Below, piece by piece: positions 15,089 through 22,561 of a stretch of DNA of 30,744 nt. Source of the stretch: Methanobacterium sp. GTDB lineage: Archaea; Methanobacteriota; Methanobacteria; Methanobacteriales; Methanobacteriaceae. The notes below the pieces were generated by a model that saw only the letters and a list, made by a program, of their open reading frames with translations, ran no database searches and was not told the DNA's origin. The position numbers were made by a program, and so were the translations under genes. The number at the start of each line of letters is the position of its first letter. Within the stretch, counting starts at the first letter, position 1. The stretch spans positions 1-30,744 of the forward strand of contig JAJFTX010000012.1 in assembly GCA_021372715.1 (NCBI GenBank), written 5' to 3'.

Positions 15089-15889
15089 ATGGATATAAAT
15101 GTAAAATCCAGAGACGAACAAAAAATAGTTCTGGTAATAGAAGGTGCAGATGTACCTTTCATAAATGCTCTGCGCAGGATCTGCATGGTGGAAGTACCCA
15201 CCATGGCCGTAGAAGAAGTGGAAATCTACAAGAATGATTCAAGAATTTTCGACGAAGTATTAGCCCATAGATTAGGACTGGTTCCAATTAAAACTGATCT
15301 GGAATCCATAATACCTCATGATGAATGTGACTGTACGGATCACTGCCCCCGCTGCAGTGTTTCACTCCTATTAAAAGAGAAAGGACCCAAAGTAGTATAT
15401 TCCGGTGATCTAACATCACAGGATCCTAAAATAACCCCGGTTCATGATACCATACCCCTTCTTAAATTAAGGGATGATGAAGAAGTGGAACTGGAGGCAA
15501 TAGCCCAGCTGGGATTAGGTCTGGAACATGCCAAATGGCAGCCCACCACTACAGCAGCTTATAAAACTTATCCAATAATCACAGTCGATACAGATAAATG
15601 TGAAGTCTGCGCCAAATGCGCTGAAGAATGCCCCCGGGGAGTACTTGAATTTGATGAAAAGAAAAATAAGATACTGATAGTTGATCCGGAAGAATGTAAC
15701 ATGTGCAGAACATGCGAGAAAGACTGTGAAGTGGAAGCCATAACCGTGAAAGGCCAAGAAGACAAATTCATATTTAAAATTGAGACTGATGGTTCACTTT
15801 CACCGGAAGAAGTTATAAAAGTTGCCTGCGACATATTAAGCGATAAATCTGATAAAATCATAACATTTAGTGAGGAGAAAGTTAAATGA
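15089..15889 (+). CDS. rpoD: RNA polymerase subunit D (Rpb3/alpha homologue) with ferredoxin-like domain
   Basis: Assembly-platform subunit of archaeal RNA polymerase. From ATG 15089 it has 266 residues. The alpha-type dimerisation domain is clear (GADVPFINALRRICMVEVPT and DEVLAHRLGLVPIKTDL), interrupted by an insert with a zinc-like cluster (C80, C82, C86, C89). A ferredoxin-like domain at about 168-216 has two complete CxxCxxCxxxC motifs (C171, C174, C177, C181 and C203, C206, C209, C213), enough for two [4Fe-4S] clusters. The C-terminus (SPEEVIKVACDILSDKSDK) returns to the dimerisation fold. An earlier in-frame start inside S11 (15023) is rejected for lack of homology. Confidence 0.96.
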   Translation: MDINVKSRDEQKIVLVIEGADVPFINALRRICMVEVPTMAVEEVEIYKNDSRIFDEVLAHRLGLVPIKTDLESIIPHDECDCTDHCPRCSVSLLLKEKGPKVVYSGDLTSQDPKITPVHDTIPLLKLRDDEEVELEAIAQLGLGLEHAKWQPTTTAAYKTYPIITVDTDKCEVCAKCAEECPRGVLEFDEKKNKILIVDPEECNMCRTCEKDCEVEAITVKGQEDKFIFKIETDGSLSPEEVIKVACDILSDKSDKIITFSEEKVK

Positions 15890-16245
15890 AAACTCAAAAA
15901 ACAAATCCCAAGATCACAGGACTTATAATGAGTCTTAAAGAAAAATCATACCAGGAAGAGGCAGCAATCTGGAAGGTTTTAGCCAGTAAATTGGAAAAAT
16001 CCACCAGAAACCGGGCTGAAGTTAACCTATCACAGATCAACCGGCACACCTCAGCTGATGATCTGGTACTGGTACCTGGAAAAGTGTTAGGCAGCGGTGT
16101 ACTGGAACATAAAGTTCAAATAGCAGCGTTAAACTTTTCTAAGAAGGCAACTCAAAAAATCGGAGATGCCGGAGGAGAATGCCTGGAGATAACACAGCTT
16201 ATGGAGAAAAATCCTAAGGGCAGTGGCGTTAAAATAATAGAATAA
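15886..16245 (+). CDS. rpl18e: 50S ribosomal protein eL18 (L18e)
   Basis: Archaeal/eukaryotic relative of the L15 fold. The 119 residues include QEEAAIWKVLASKLEKSTRN, RAEVNLSQINRHTSADDLVL, VPGKVLGSGVLEHKVQIAAL and AGGECLEITQLMEKNPKGSG. The start overlaps the rpoD stop in an ATGA, with a GAGGAGA ribosome binding site inside rpoD, so it is translationally coupled. Confidence 0.96.
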   Translation: MKTQKTNPKITGLIMSLKEKSYQEEAAIWKVLASKLEKSTRNRAEVNLSQINRHTSADDLVLVPGKVLGSGVLEHKVQIAALNFSKKATQKIGDAGGECLEITQLMEKNPKGSGVKIIE

Positions 16246-16279
16246 AATATTCATAAATCAAGATAGGAATGGTATTAAA

Positions 16280-16702
16280 ATGATCATAGATGGAGAAGGA
16301 CTTGTATTGGGAAGACTGGCCAGCAAGGTCAGCAAAAAACTCTTACAGGGCGAGGATATAACAGTTTTAAACGCAGATAAAATAGTAATATCTGGGAATA
16401 AAGATTGGGCCTATCAAAGATATAAACAGAGAATAGATAGGGCAAGTATTTCCAACCCCCGAAGAATGGGACCAAAATATCCACGAAGACCCGATGATAT
16501 TTTCCGCAGAACTGTAAGGGGCATGTTACCCTATAAAAAACCCAGGGGAAGAGAAGCCTTTAAATCTTTAAAGGTTTACGTAGGAATTCCTAAAGAATTA
16601 GAAAATAAAGAAGCCTTAAAACCGTTAGAAGCACAGCCTAAAAACATAGTGAAGAGTATAGAACTGGGAAAAGTATCCCATTTACTGGGCTCAAAATTTT
16701 AA
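16280..16702 (+). CDS. rplM: 50S ribosomal protein uL13 (L13)
   Basis: Early-assembly 50S protein. The 140 residues contain DGEGLVLGRLASKVSKKLL, VLNADKIVISGNK, the DIFRRTVRGMLPYKKPRGRE signature and VYVGIPKELENKE. A weak AGGAAT element lies upstream of the ATG. It is in the archaeal order L18e, L13, S9. Confidence 0.96.
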   Translation: MIIDGEGLVLGRLASKVSKKLLQGEDITVLNADKIVISGNKDWAYQRYKQRIDRASISNPRRMGPKYPRRPDDIFRRTVRGMLPYKKPRGREAFKSLKVYVGIPKELENKEALKPLEAQPKNIVKSIELGKVSHLLGSKF

Positions 16703-16766
16703 GGTTATCTAAATAAAAATATAATCTGAACAGATAAATAAAAAAAAATTTAGGATTAGTGTAATA

Positions 16767-17168
16767 ATGAAGAAAGTTATTCATACCAGTGGAAAAAGAA
16801 AAACAGCAATTGCACGGGGAAAATTCCGTGAAGGCAAAGGAAGAGTGAGGGTTAACAAATATCCTGCTGAACTCTACCAGCCAGAACTGGCCCGACTAAA
16901 AATAAACGAACCACTTACCCTGGCAGGTAAACTAGCAGATGATGTTGATATAGATGTTAAAGTTGTCGGTGGCGGTGTAATGGGACAGGCAGAGGCTGCG
17001 AGGATGGTAATAGCCAAAGGACTGGTTCAATGGACCAGTGACATGGATCTCAAAGAGAAATACTCACAGTACGATCGAACCATGCTGGTAGGAGATCCCC
17101 GAAGAAGCGAGCCTAAAAAGTACGGTGGAAGAGGGGCCCGAGCCCGTAGACAGAAAAGTTACCGATAA
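16767..17168 (+). CDS. rpsI: 30S ribosomal protein uS9 (S9)
   Basis: 30S head protein whose C-terminal tail reaches the P-site tRNA. The 133 residues include VIHTSGKRKTAIARGKFREG, KVVGGGVMGQAEAARMVIAK and the tail DPRRSEPKKYGGRGARARRQ ending KSYR. The stop codon lies inside the first of several hairpins that fill the gap to rpoN. Confidence 0.97.
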   Translation: MKKVIHTSGKRKTAIARGKFREGKGRVRVNKYPAELYQPELARLKINEPLTLAGKLADDVDIDVKVVGGGVMGQAEAARMVIAKGLVQWTSDMDLKEKYSQYDRTMLVGDPRRSEPKKYGGRGARARRQKSYR

Positions 17169-17230
17169 AAAATCGGATGATCTATCATTTAATCCCCATT
17201 TAACCGGGGATTAATCTAGATTGATAGATC
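17162..17230 (+). repeat. Consecutive and nested hairpins between rpsI and rpoN
   Basis: Three exact inverted repeats occur here. CCGAT (17162-17166) pairs with ATCGG (17172-17176) across the rpsI stop. GATCTATCA (17179-17187) pairs with TGATAGATC (17222-17230) and encloses TAATCCCC (17190-17197) pairing with GGGGATTA (17206-17213). The internal loop is asymmetric (2 and 8 nt), and the 8-nt side contains TCTAGA. A moderately T-rich stretch follows (tttatttt). It may be a partial terminator, an RNA processing site or a stabilising structure; which one cannot be told from sequence. Confidence 0.65.
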
Positions 17231-17277
17231 AAATCAAAAATTTATTTTAACAAAAAAAGGACTAAAATGATGGTTTT

Positions 17278-17445
17278 ATGATACCAGTCAGATGTTTAAG
17301 CTGTGGAAAAGTAGTATCTGCATATTTTGAAGAATATAAAAAGAGAACAGAGGAAGGAGAAGATCCTAAGGAAGTTCTTGATGATCTGGGAATAGACAAA
17401 TACTGCTGCAGAAGAATGTTCATATCTCATGTTGAAGTATGGTAA
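17278..17445 (+). CDS. rpoN: RNA polymerase subunit N (Rpb10 homologue)
   Basis: Small zinc-binding RNAP assembly subunit. The 55 residues open MIPVRCLSCGKVVSAYFEEY and contain DVL-like DDLGIDKYCCRRMFISHVE. The zinc ligands are the N-terminal CxxC (C6, C9) and the adjacent pair C43-C44, the family's atypical CX2CXnCC motif. The ATG at 17278 is chosen for the invariant MIPVRC opening; nearby ATGs at 17267 and 17270 are in other frames or lead to an early stop. The stop is only 4 bases from the 5' end of a tRNA-Pro gene. Confidence 0.96.
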   Translation: MIPVRCLSCGKVVSAYFEEYKKRTEEGEDPKEVLDDLGIDKYCCRRMFISHVEVW

Positions 17446-17484
17446 AAAGGGGGCCGTAGGGTAGCTTGGTCCATCCTCTCAGCC

Positions 17485-17554
17485 ATTGAAACAAGTAATC
17501 AGTTAGTTCAAGGAAAATAAAAAATTTTTGAACTAAATATTTTTTCAACTGAAA
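17485..17554 (+). other. tRNA-Pro intron 1 (position 32/33)
   Basis: Outer helix ATCCTC (17473-17478) with GGGGAT (17556-17561); 4-bp central helix TCAG (17479-17482) with CTGA (17549-17552); 3-nt bulges CCA (17483-17485) and AAC (17553-17555); inner helix TTGAAA (17486-17491) with TTTCAA (17543-17548). Cleavage after the second base of each bulge gives this 70-nt intron. Inside is a further perfect 9-bp stem, TTAGTTCAA (17503-17511) with TTGAACTAA (17528-17536). Confidence 0.82.
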
Positions 17555-17559
17555 CGGGG

Positions 17560-17614
<55 letters not shown>

Positions 17615-17635
17615 TTACGTTAACAAACTATTAAA

Positions 17636-17656
17636 CAACCTTTTAAAAAAAGGTTG
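17636..17656 (+). repeat. Perfect hairpin after tRNA-Pro
   Basis: CAACCTTTT (17636-17644) and AAAAGGTTG (17648-17656) are exact reverse complements around AAA. It is the second copy of the hairpin found at 7748-7766 and is likewise followed by RATCAAAAG. It lies 23 nt after the mature tRNA end in the 160-nt gap before rpoK, which otherwise contains AT-rich sequence and a TATA-like GATATAATAA near 17732. Confidence 0.65.
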
Positions 17657-17772
17657 ATCAAAAGGATTAGATCAAAAAAAAACCCTATTAAAGGGGTTGA
17701 AATTAATTTATTATTTATTAAGGCATAAAATGCGATATAATAAAAATATAGAATTATCAGGAGAAGTATGAT

Positions 17773-17991
17773 ATGCCCAGAAAGAAAAAAACCGCTAAAA
17801 AGGAAGTAAAACCCACGGAATTAACTCGGTTTGAAAAAGCCAGACTGATTGGTGCCCGAGCTCTACAACTTTCCATGGGTGCCAAACCACAGATTGAAGT
17901 TACTGGTTCCATTGATCCCATAGACATAGCAACAATAGAACTTAAAGAAAATCTAATACCACTAAAGGTTAAGAGAATAGGCGAAAAATAA
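17773..17991 (+). CDS. rpoK: RNA polymerase subunit K (Rpb6/omega homologue)
   Basis: RNAP clamp-stabilising subunit. The 72 residues hold the conserved core LTRFEKARLIGARALQLSMG and IDIATIELKENLIPLKVKR, with a lysine-rich N-terminus (MPRKKKTAKKEVK). A CAGGAGAA ribosome binding site is at about 17759-17765. It is separated from rpoN by the tRNA-Pro gene and a hairpin-bearing gap, although rpoN and rpoK are otherwise neighbours in archaeal clusters. Confidence 0.95.
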   Translation: MPRKKKTAKKEVKPTELTRFEKARLIGARALQLSMGAKPQIEVTGSIDPIDIATIELKENLIPLKVKRIGEK

Positions 17992-17998
17992 AAAAGGC

Positions 17999-18007
17999 TT
18001 ATAAAAA
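17999..18007 (+). promoter_or_regulatory. Putative TATA box upstream of eno
   Basis: TTATAAAAA lies about 70 bp before the eno start in the 79-bp gap after rpoK; the predicted start near 18025-18030 would leave a leader of about 40 nt with a T7 run at 18046-18052. A second TATA-like element (TTTATATAAG, 18050-18059) is too close to the ribosome binding site for a leadered transcript. Confidence 0.3.
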
Positions 18008-18070
18008 TAAGATATAATCCAAAAATAAGACCTGAATAACCACTGTTTTTTTATATAAGAGGTGTTAATT

Positions 18071-19327
18071 GTGGATAGTATTATAGAAGACATACGTGTA
18101 AGAAAGATATTAGACAGTAGAGGAAACCCTACCTTAGAGGTGGACGTAATAACCTGGAATGGTTTCGGAAGGGCAGCAGCTCCAAGCGGAGCCAGCACTG
18201 GCGCTCGTGAAGTAGTAGCCTTTCCCGCAGGTGGAGTGGATAAGATAATCGGAGAAGTAGAAGATATCATATCCTCTGAACTTATTGGAATGGATGCAGA
18301 AGATTTAAACGAAATAGATCTGGTCCTGAAAGAGATTGATGGTACAGAAAACTTATCATCCATAGGAGGAAACACCACCGTCGCAGTTTCCATGGCCACG
18401 GCCAAAGCAGCATCATCATCCTATAATATGCCATTATACCGATTTTTAGGCGGTAACATGCCTACAGAAATACCCTATCCCCTGGGTAACATGATCAACG
18501 GAGGAGCACACGCTGGGAAAAATGCACCGGATATACAGGAATTTTTAGTAATACCCGTAGGAGCAGAGAACATAACTGAAGCGGTTTTTGCAAATGTGAG
18601 TGTACATAAAAAGATCAGAGAAATGATCCAGGCTAAAGATAAAACATTCACCGGTGGTAAAGGTGATGAAGGAGGATGGGCTCCCAACCTTACCAGTGAA
18701 GAGGCACTGGAGATACAGGTCCAATCCTGCCAGATAGTCACAGACCAGATTGGTGTGGAGGTAAAACCCGCCTTGGATATGGCTGCCAGTGAAATGTGGG
18801 ATCCGGAAAAGGAAACTTACATATACCAGAGAGAAGGTGTAAACAGAAGTACCGGAGAACAAATAGATTTCGTAGAAGAAATCATAGACACCTATGGATT
18901 TTATTTTGTAGAGGATCCCATAAGAGAAGGAGATTTTACTGGATTTGCCGAGCTCACCAAAAAAGCAGGTGACAAATGCTTGATCTGTGGAGATGATATC
19001 TTCGTAACTAATTCAGATATCTTGAATGAAGGAATAAGTAAAAAGGCTGGTAACTCCATAATCATAAAACCCAACCAGATAGGAACCCTCACAGATACTT
19101 ATAAAACTGTTGAATTAGCACGAAACAACAAGTACGTGCCTGTGGTATCTCACCGATCTGGTGAAACCACCGATGAAACCATAGCACACCTGGCTGTTGC
19201 ATTCAACTGTCCTATAATCAAAACAGGAGCAGTTGGTGGTGAACGCATAGCCAAACTCAACGAACTGATCCGAATAGAAGAAGAGATAACCGAACCCCGT
19301 ATGGGCATTATAGAAAAATACAGATAA
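18071..19327 (+). CDS. eno: Enolase (2-phosphoglycerate dehydratase)
   Basis: Interconverts 2-phosphoglycerate and phosphoenolpyruvate in the cytoplasm. From GTG 18071 it has 418 residues, normal for the family. Visible motifs are ILDSRGNPTLEVDV, GGNTTVAVSMA, NMINGGAHAGKNAPDIQEF, the KGDEGGWAP loop with the acid residue, the metal ligands in EDP and GDDIFVTN, the catalytic lysine in IIIKPNQIGT, and the SHRSGETTDETIAHLAVA signature. The GTG at 18062 is inside the GAGGTG ribosome binding site and is rejected. The position after rpoK is common in archaea. Confidence 0.96.
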   Translation: MDSIIEDIRVRKILDSRGNPTLEVDVITWNGFGRAAAPSGASTGAREVVAFPAGGVDKIIGEVEDIISSELIGMDAEDLNEIDLVLKEIDGTENLSSIGGNTTVAVSMATAKAASSSYNMPLYRFLGGNMPTEIPYPLGNMINGGAHAGKNAPDIQEFLVIPVGAENITEAVFANVSVHKKIREMIQAKDKTFTGGKGDEGGWAPNLTSEEALEIQVQSCQIVTDQIGVEVKPALDMAASEMWDPEKETYIYQREGVNRSTGEQIDFVEEIIDTYGFYFVEDPIREGDFTGFAELTKKAGDKCLICGDDIFVTNSDILNEGISKKAGNSIIIKPNQIGTLTDTYKTVELARNNKYVPVVSHRSGETTDETIAHLAVAFNCPIIKTGAVGGERIAKLNELIRIEEEITEPRMGIIEKYR

Positions 19328-19420
19328 ATTAACCTTATCATTCTTTTATAATTCAAAAAAAATATTCGAATAATACAAAATCGAAATTTGCAAGTTAAAA
19401 TCAAATAAGGAAGATTAAAA

Positions 19421-19612
19421 ATGGCTAAAATAACAATTGACTACGATAAATGTGAGGGTGCAGACTGTGCAGAATGCGCTGATGTATGTCCCATGGAAAT
19501 ATTCATCCTCGAAGGCGATAAAATGGTAACCCAACACTGTGAAGAATGCAGCCTATGTGAAGTTTGCGTGGATGTTTGCCCCAACGAAGCAGTAAAAGTG
19601 GAAGAAGATTAA
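19421..19612 (+). CDS. 2[4Fe-4S] ferredoxin
   Basis: Small electron carrier of 63 residues. The two cluster motifs are C11-x4-C16-x2-C19-x3-C23-P and C43-x2-C46-x2-C49-x3-C53-P, with an extra cysteine at 40 (HCEECSLC). The first motif is slightly stretched by two residues compared with the classic CxxCxxC. An AAGGAAG element precedes the ATG, and a TATA-like TTTTATAA is present at about 19345 in the 93-bp gap after eno. Its electron partners are not indicated by the context; it lies between eno and rpsB. Confidence 0.9.
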   Translation: MAKITIDYDKCEGADCAECADVCPMEIFILEGDKMVTQHCEECSLCEVCVDVCPNEAVKVEED

Positions 19613-19889
19613 AAAATATAATCATCATTTATCAAATGATAAAAAAAACCAGAATAATTAATCCAAAGCACATTATTTAGGATAAAAAAATAAAATTAAA
19701 AGATATTAAAGATAAAAAACCCATATTTTTAATTAAAATGAAATTTAAATGAATTAAACTCTGTTTATTTCCTTAAATAAACCCTTAAAGATGTTATTAT
19801 ATCTAACATTATAATCCATATTCCGGGTGAATTTAAAAGAATATAAAGAAGTTAACAAGAATTTAAATATGATATAATGAGGTGATAAG
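19613..19889. other. 277-bp AT-rich gap between ferredoxin and rpsB
   Basis: No gene is seen. A 7-bp hairpin with a 3-nt loop, ATCATTT/AAATGAT (19624-19640), stands 12 nt after the ferredoxin stop. Near the 3' end a TTTAAATA element (19862-19869) lies in front of the GAGGTGAT ribosome binding site of rpsB. A weak promoter for rpsB is therefore possible here. Confidence 0.5.
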
Positions 19890-20486
19890 TTGTCAGAACT
19901 CTTAATACCCCTGGACAGATATTTAGCAGCCGGTTTACACATCGGCACTCAACAGAAAACCAAGGACATGGAAAGATATATTTACCGGGTAAGGGCCGAT
20001 GGACTTTACGTATTAGACGTGAGAAAAACCAACGACAGAATAATGTCCGCCGCCAAATTCCTGGCCAAATTCGACCCAGATGATGTACTGGTAGTGTCTA
20101 CCCGACAATATGGACAGGCACCCGTAAAAAGATTCGGAGAAATCACAGGAGCCAAAACCATACCTGGAAGATTCATACCAGGAACCCTGACCAATCCGGA
20201 ATATTCCAAATTCATCGAACCCAAAGTGGTTGTGGTCACCGATCCCAGATCAGATTCTCAGGCAATAATAGAAGCTAAACAGATGGGACTGCCAGTATTG
20301 GCATTATGTGATACAGAAAACCTACTGGGAAATGTGGACATCGTAGTACCAGTAAATAATAAGGGAAGAAAAGCCATAGCACTGGTCTACTGGCTACTGG
20401 CTCGTCAGATCCTGCGGGAAAAAGGAATAATAGCAGAAGATCAGGATTTGGATGTGGAACCAACCGATTTCGAATTGAAAATATAA
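19890..20486 (+). CDS. rpsB: 30S ribosomal protein uS2 (S2)
   Basis: 30S protein at the head-body junction. The 198 residues start from TTG at 19890 (MSELLIPLDRYLAAGLHIGT) behind GAGGTGAT. Conserved stretches are RYIYRVRADGLYVLDVRKTN, KRFGEITGAKTIPGRFIPG, TNPEYSKFIEPKVVVVTDPR and NVDIVVPVNNKGRKAIALVY. The length is normal for archaeal S2. Confidence 0.97.
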   Translation: MSELLIPLDRYLAAGLHIGTQQKTKDMERYIYRVRADGLYVLDVRKTNDRIMSAAKFLAKFDPDDVLVVSTRQYGQAPVKRFGEITGAKTIPGRFIPGTLTNPEYSKFIEPKVVVVTDPRSDSQAIIEAKQMGLPVLALCDTENLLGNVDIVVPVNNKGRKAIALVYWLLARQILREKGIIAEDQDLDVEPTDFELKI

Positions 20487-20575
20487 GGTTCCGAACACAG
20501 AGAAGATCATCCTACGCATTTAGAAAAGATGTTTCATTCCAAACAAAAAACAAAAATGGGAAATAGATAGTTGGT

Positions 20576-20587
20576 AAATATATAAGG
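20576..20587 (+). promoter_or_regulatory. Putative core promoter of the MEMO-family gene
   Basis: AAATATATAAGG is a good archaeal TATA element, 34-45 bp before the ATG at 20621; the predicted start near 20607 leaves a short leader. The 134-bp gap after rpsB contains no gene. Confidence 0.45.
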
Positions 20588-20620
20588 AATGTCTAAAAAA
20601 AATAAAAGGCAGTGTTTTTT

Positions 20621-21475
20621 ATGATCAGAAAACCTGCAGTGGCAGGTACATTCTATGAATCAGATCCTGATTCTTTAAAAAGAAGAATCGAATGGTGTTT
20701 CAATCACCAGCTGGGTCCGGGACAAATACCAGACCGACTAGGGGAGAAAAGGGAAGTTAAAGGAATAATAGTACCCCATGCCGGTTACATGTATTCTGGA
20801 CCAGTGGCCGCCCATGCTTATTTAAATTTAGCAAAGGATGGTTTACCTGATACTTTTATCATACTATGCCCCAATCACACTGGAATGGGCTCAGGTGTTT
20901 CAACTGTAAATGAAGGACAATGGGAAACTCCCTTAGGACTCTCCAAAATCGATGAAGAATTTGCAGAAGAACTACTTCAAAATGCAGCCATACTAGACTC
21001 AGAACCCTTAGCTCATCTTCAAGAGCATAGCTGTGAGGTACAGCTCCCTTTCCTGCAATATATAGCCAGTAAAGGTGATAAAAGGTTTAAAATTGTACCC
21101 ATATGCATGTGGATGCAGGACCTGGAGACCGCCACAGAAATAGGCAATGCAATAGTAAAAACTAGTAATGATCTGAATCGAGATGTGGTTCTGGTGGCCA
21201 GTACAGATTTCACCCATTACGAAACCCAACAAATAGCCAGTAACAATGATGGCCAGGTTTTAGATGCTATAAAAAGTTTAGATGAAAGAATATTCATGGG
21301 GACCGTGGCTGAATTAAACGTATCCATGTGTGGCTATGGAGCTGTAGCAGCCAACATAGTCTATTCGAAAGCTAAAGGCGCTAAAAAAGCTGAAATATTT
21401 AAATACGCAACTAGTGGCGATATCACAGGAGACCACAGTAGAGTAGTAGGCTATGCATCGGCGGGGTTAATCTAA
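20621..21475 (+). CDS. MEMO1 family protein (AmmeMemoRadiSam-type dioxygenase-like fold)
   Basis: From ATG 20621 the protein has 284 residues. Conserved family elements are IRKPAVAGTFYESDP, VPHAGYMYSGPVAAHAY, ILCPNHTG, EHSCEVQLPFLQ, VASTDFTHYE and MCGYGAVAAN; the histidines in VPHAG, PNHTG and the cysteine in MCGYG line the pocket of the human homologue. The biochemical role in archaea is not established. It begins the group that continues with mevalonate kinase, a neighbour in other methanogens as well, which hints at a lipid link but proves nothing. An in-frame GTG at 20612 is rejected. Confidence 0.9.
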   Translation: MIRKPAVAGTFYESDPDSLKRRIEWCFNHQLGPGQIPDRLGEKREVKGIIVPHAGYMYSGPVAAHAYLNLAKDGLPDTFIILCPNHTGMGSGVSTVNEGQWETPLGLSKIDEEFAEELLQNAAILDSEPLAHLQEHSCEVQLPFLQYIASKGDKRFKIVPICMWMQDLETATEIGNAIVKTSNDLNRDVVLVASTDFTHYETQQIASNNDGQVLDAIKSLDERIFMGTVAELNVSMCGYGAVAANIVYSKAKGAKKAEIFKYATSGDITGDHSRVVGYASAGLI

Positions 21476-21515
21476 ATATATAAATTTCTCATTAACCGGA
21501 TCTTATTCTAATAAA

Positions 21516-21526
21516 TTTTTTTATAA
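21516..21526 (+). promoter_or_regulatory. T-run and TATA-like element before mevalonate kinase
   Basis: Seven T (21516-21522) run into TTATAAA, 20-25 bp before the mvk ATG. It can be read as the 3' terminator of the MEMO gene, or as a core promoter whose start would fall near the mvk start codon. Sequence alone does not decide. Confidence 0.35.
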
Positions 21527-21546
21527 ATGTGGGGTGTAACACTTAT

Positions 21547-22530
21547 ATGAAAATCACAGCATCTGCACCGGGTAAAGTCATTCTTTTTGGAGAACACTCC
21601 GTGGTTTATGGAAAACCGGCCATAGCCGTCGCTGTAAACAGACATGTTCATATAACCATCCAGGAAGGATCTGACACCCTTATCCATGTTCATTCACCGG
21701 AACTGGAAGTTTCCGGATACCTAGAACTAGAAGATGAAACAGTAAACTGTGAAAATAAACTGAAAAGTGGTATATTAAATTACATTCTAAAATCATTAAA
21801 AAAAATCCAAGATGGAACAGGATCAACATTTAAAAAAGGATTGGAAATCACATTAGAACTGGAAATACCCATTGGGGCAGGATTAGGATCATCAGCCGCA
21901 GTCACCGTAGCAACACTGGCAGCGGCTTTCAAATACTTTAATCAGGAAGTTGATAGAAAAAAACTAGCACAGTTAGCTCATGAGGTAGAATTAGAGGTTC
22001 AGGGAGCAGCAAGTCCCATTGACACCGCCCTAAGCACTTATGGAGGTGCTATTTATCTTTCACCAGAAACTGGGGAAATAATCAACTTATCCTTAGATTG
22101 GAATATTCCCTTAGTAATAGGACACACTCTACGGGAGAGCAACACTGCACAATTAATAAAGACGGTTAGAAATAAAAAAGAAAGATATCCCTCCATCTTA
22201 AACCCATTATTCGAATCCATGGAACAGATCACATTGGAAGCACGAGAAGCGTTAACTAGAAAAGATGAAAATAGACTGGGAGAACTGATGAATATCAATC
22301 ATGGTCTCTTAGATGCGTTGGGTGTGAACACTCCTGTGCTTTCAAAAATGATCTACCTCGCCAGGGAAAGCGGAGCTAAGGGTTCCAAGATCACCGGTGC
22401 TGGTGGCGGGGGAAGTATCATAGCATACTGTCCCGGGAAGGAAGAAGAAGTATTAAAGCAACTAAAAATGGAAGAAAACGCATTCCCTATCCAAATCTCT
22501 CAGAACGGTTGCCAGGTAAAGAAGATTTAA
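21547..22530 (+). CDS. mvk: Mevalonate kinase
   Basis: Phosphorylates mevalonate to 5-phosphomevalonate, feeding archaeal isoprenoid lipid synthesis. From ATG 21547 it has 327 residues of the GHMP kinase fold: ASAPGKVILFGEHSVVYG at the N-terminus, the ATP loop PIGAGLGSSAAVTVA (about 108-122), the SPIDTALSTYGG segment with the catalytic Asp, and KITGAGGGGSIIAYC near the C-terminus. An upstream in-frame GTG (21529) adds six residues without homology. It leads the cluster mvk, ipk, idi2, rnj, idsA. Confidence 0.95.
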   Translation: MKITASAPGKVILFGEHSVVYGKPAIAVAVNRHVHITIQEGSDTLIHVHSPELEVSGYLELEDETVNCENKLKSGILNYILKSLKKIQDGTGSTFKKGLEITLELEIPIGAGLGSSAAVTVATLAAAFKYFNQEVDRKKLAQLAHEVELEVQGAASPIDTALSTYGGAIYLSPETGEIINLSLDWNIPLVIGHTLRESNTAQLIKTVRNKKERYPSILNPLFESMEQITLEAREALTRKDENRLGELMNINHGLLDALGVNTPVLSKMIYLARESGAKGSKITGAGGGGSIIAYCPGKEEEVLKQLKMEENAFPIQISQNGCQVKKI

Positions 22531-22561
22531 AAAAAAGGTATATAATAGGCGGGATTTAAGT

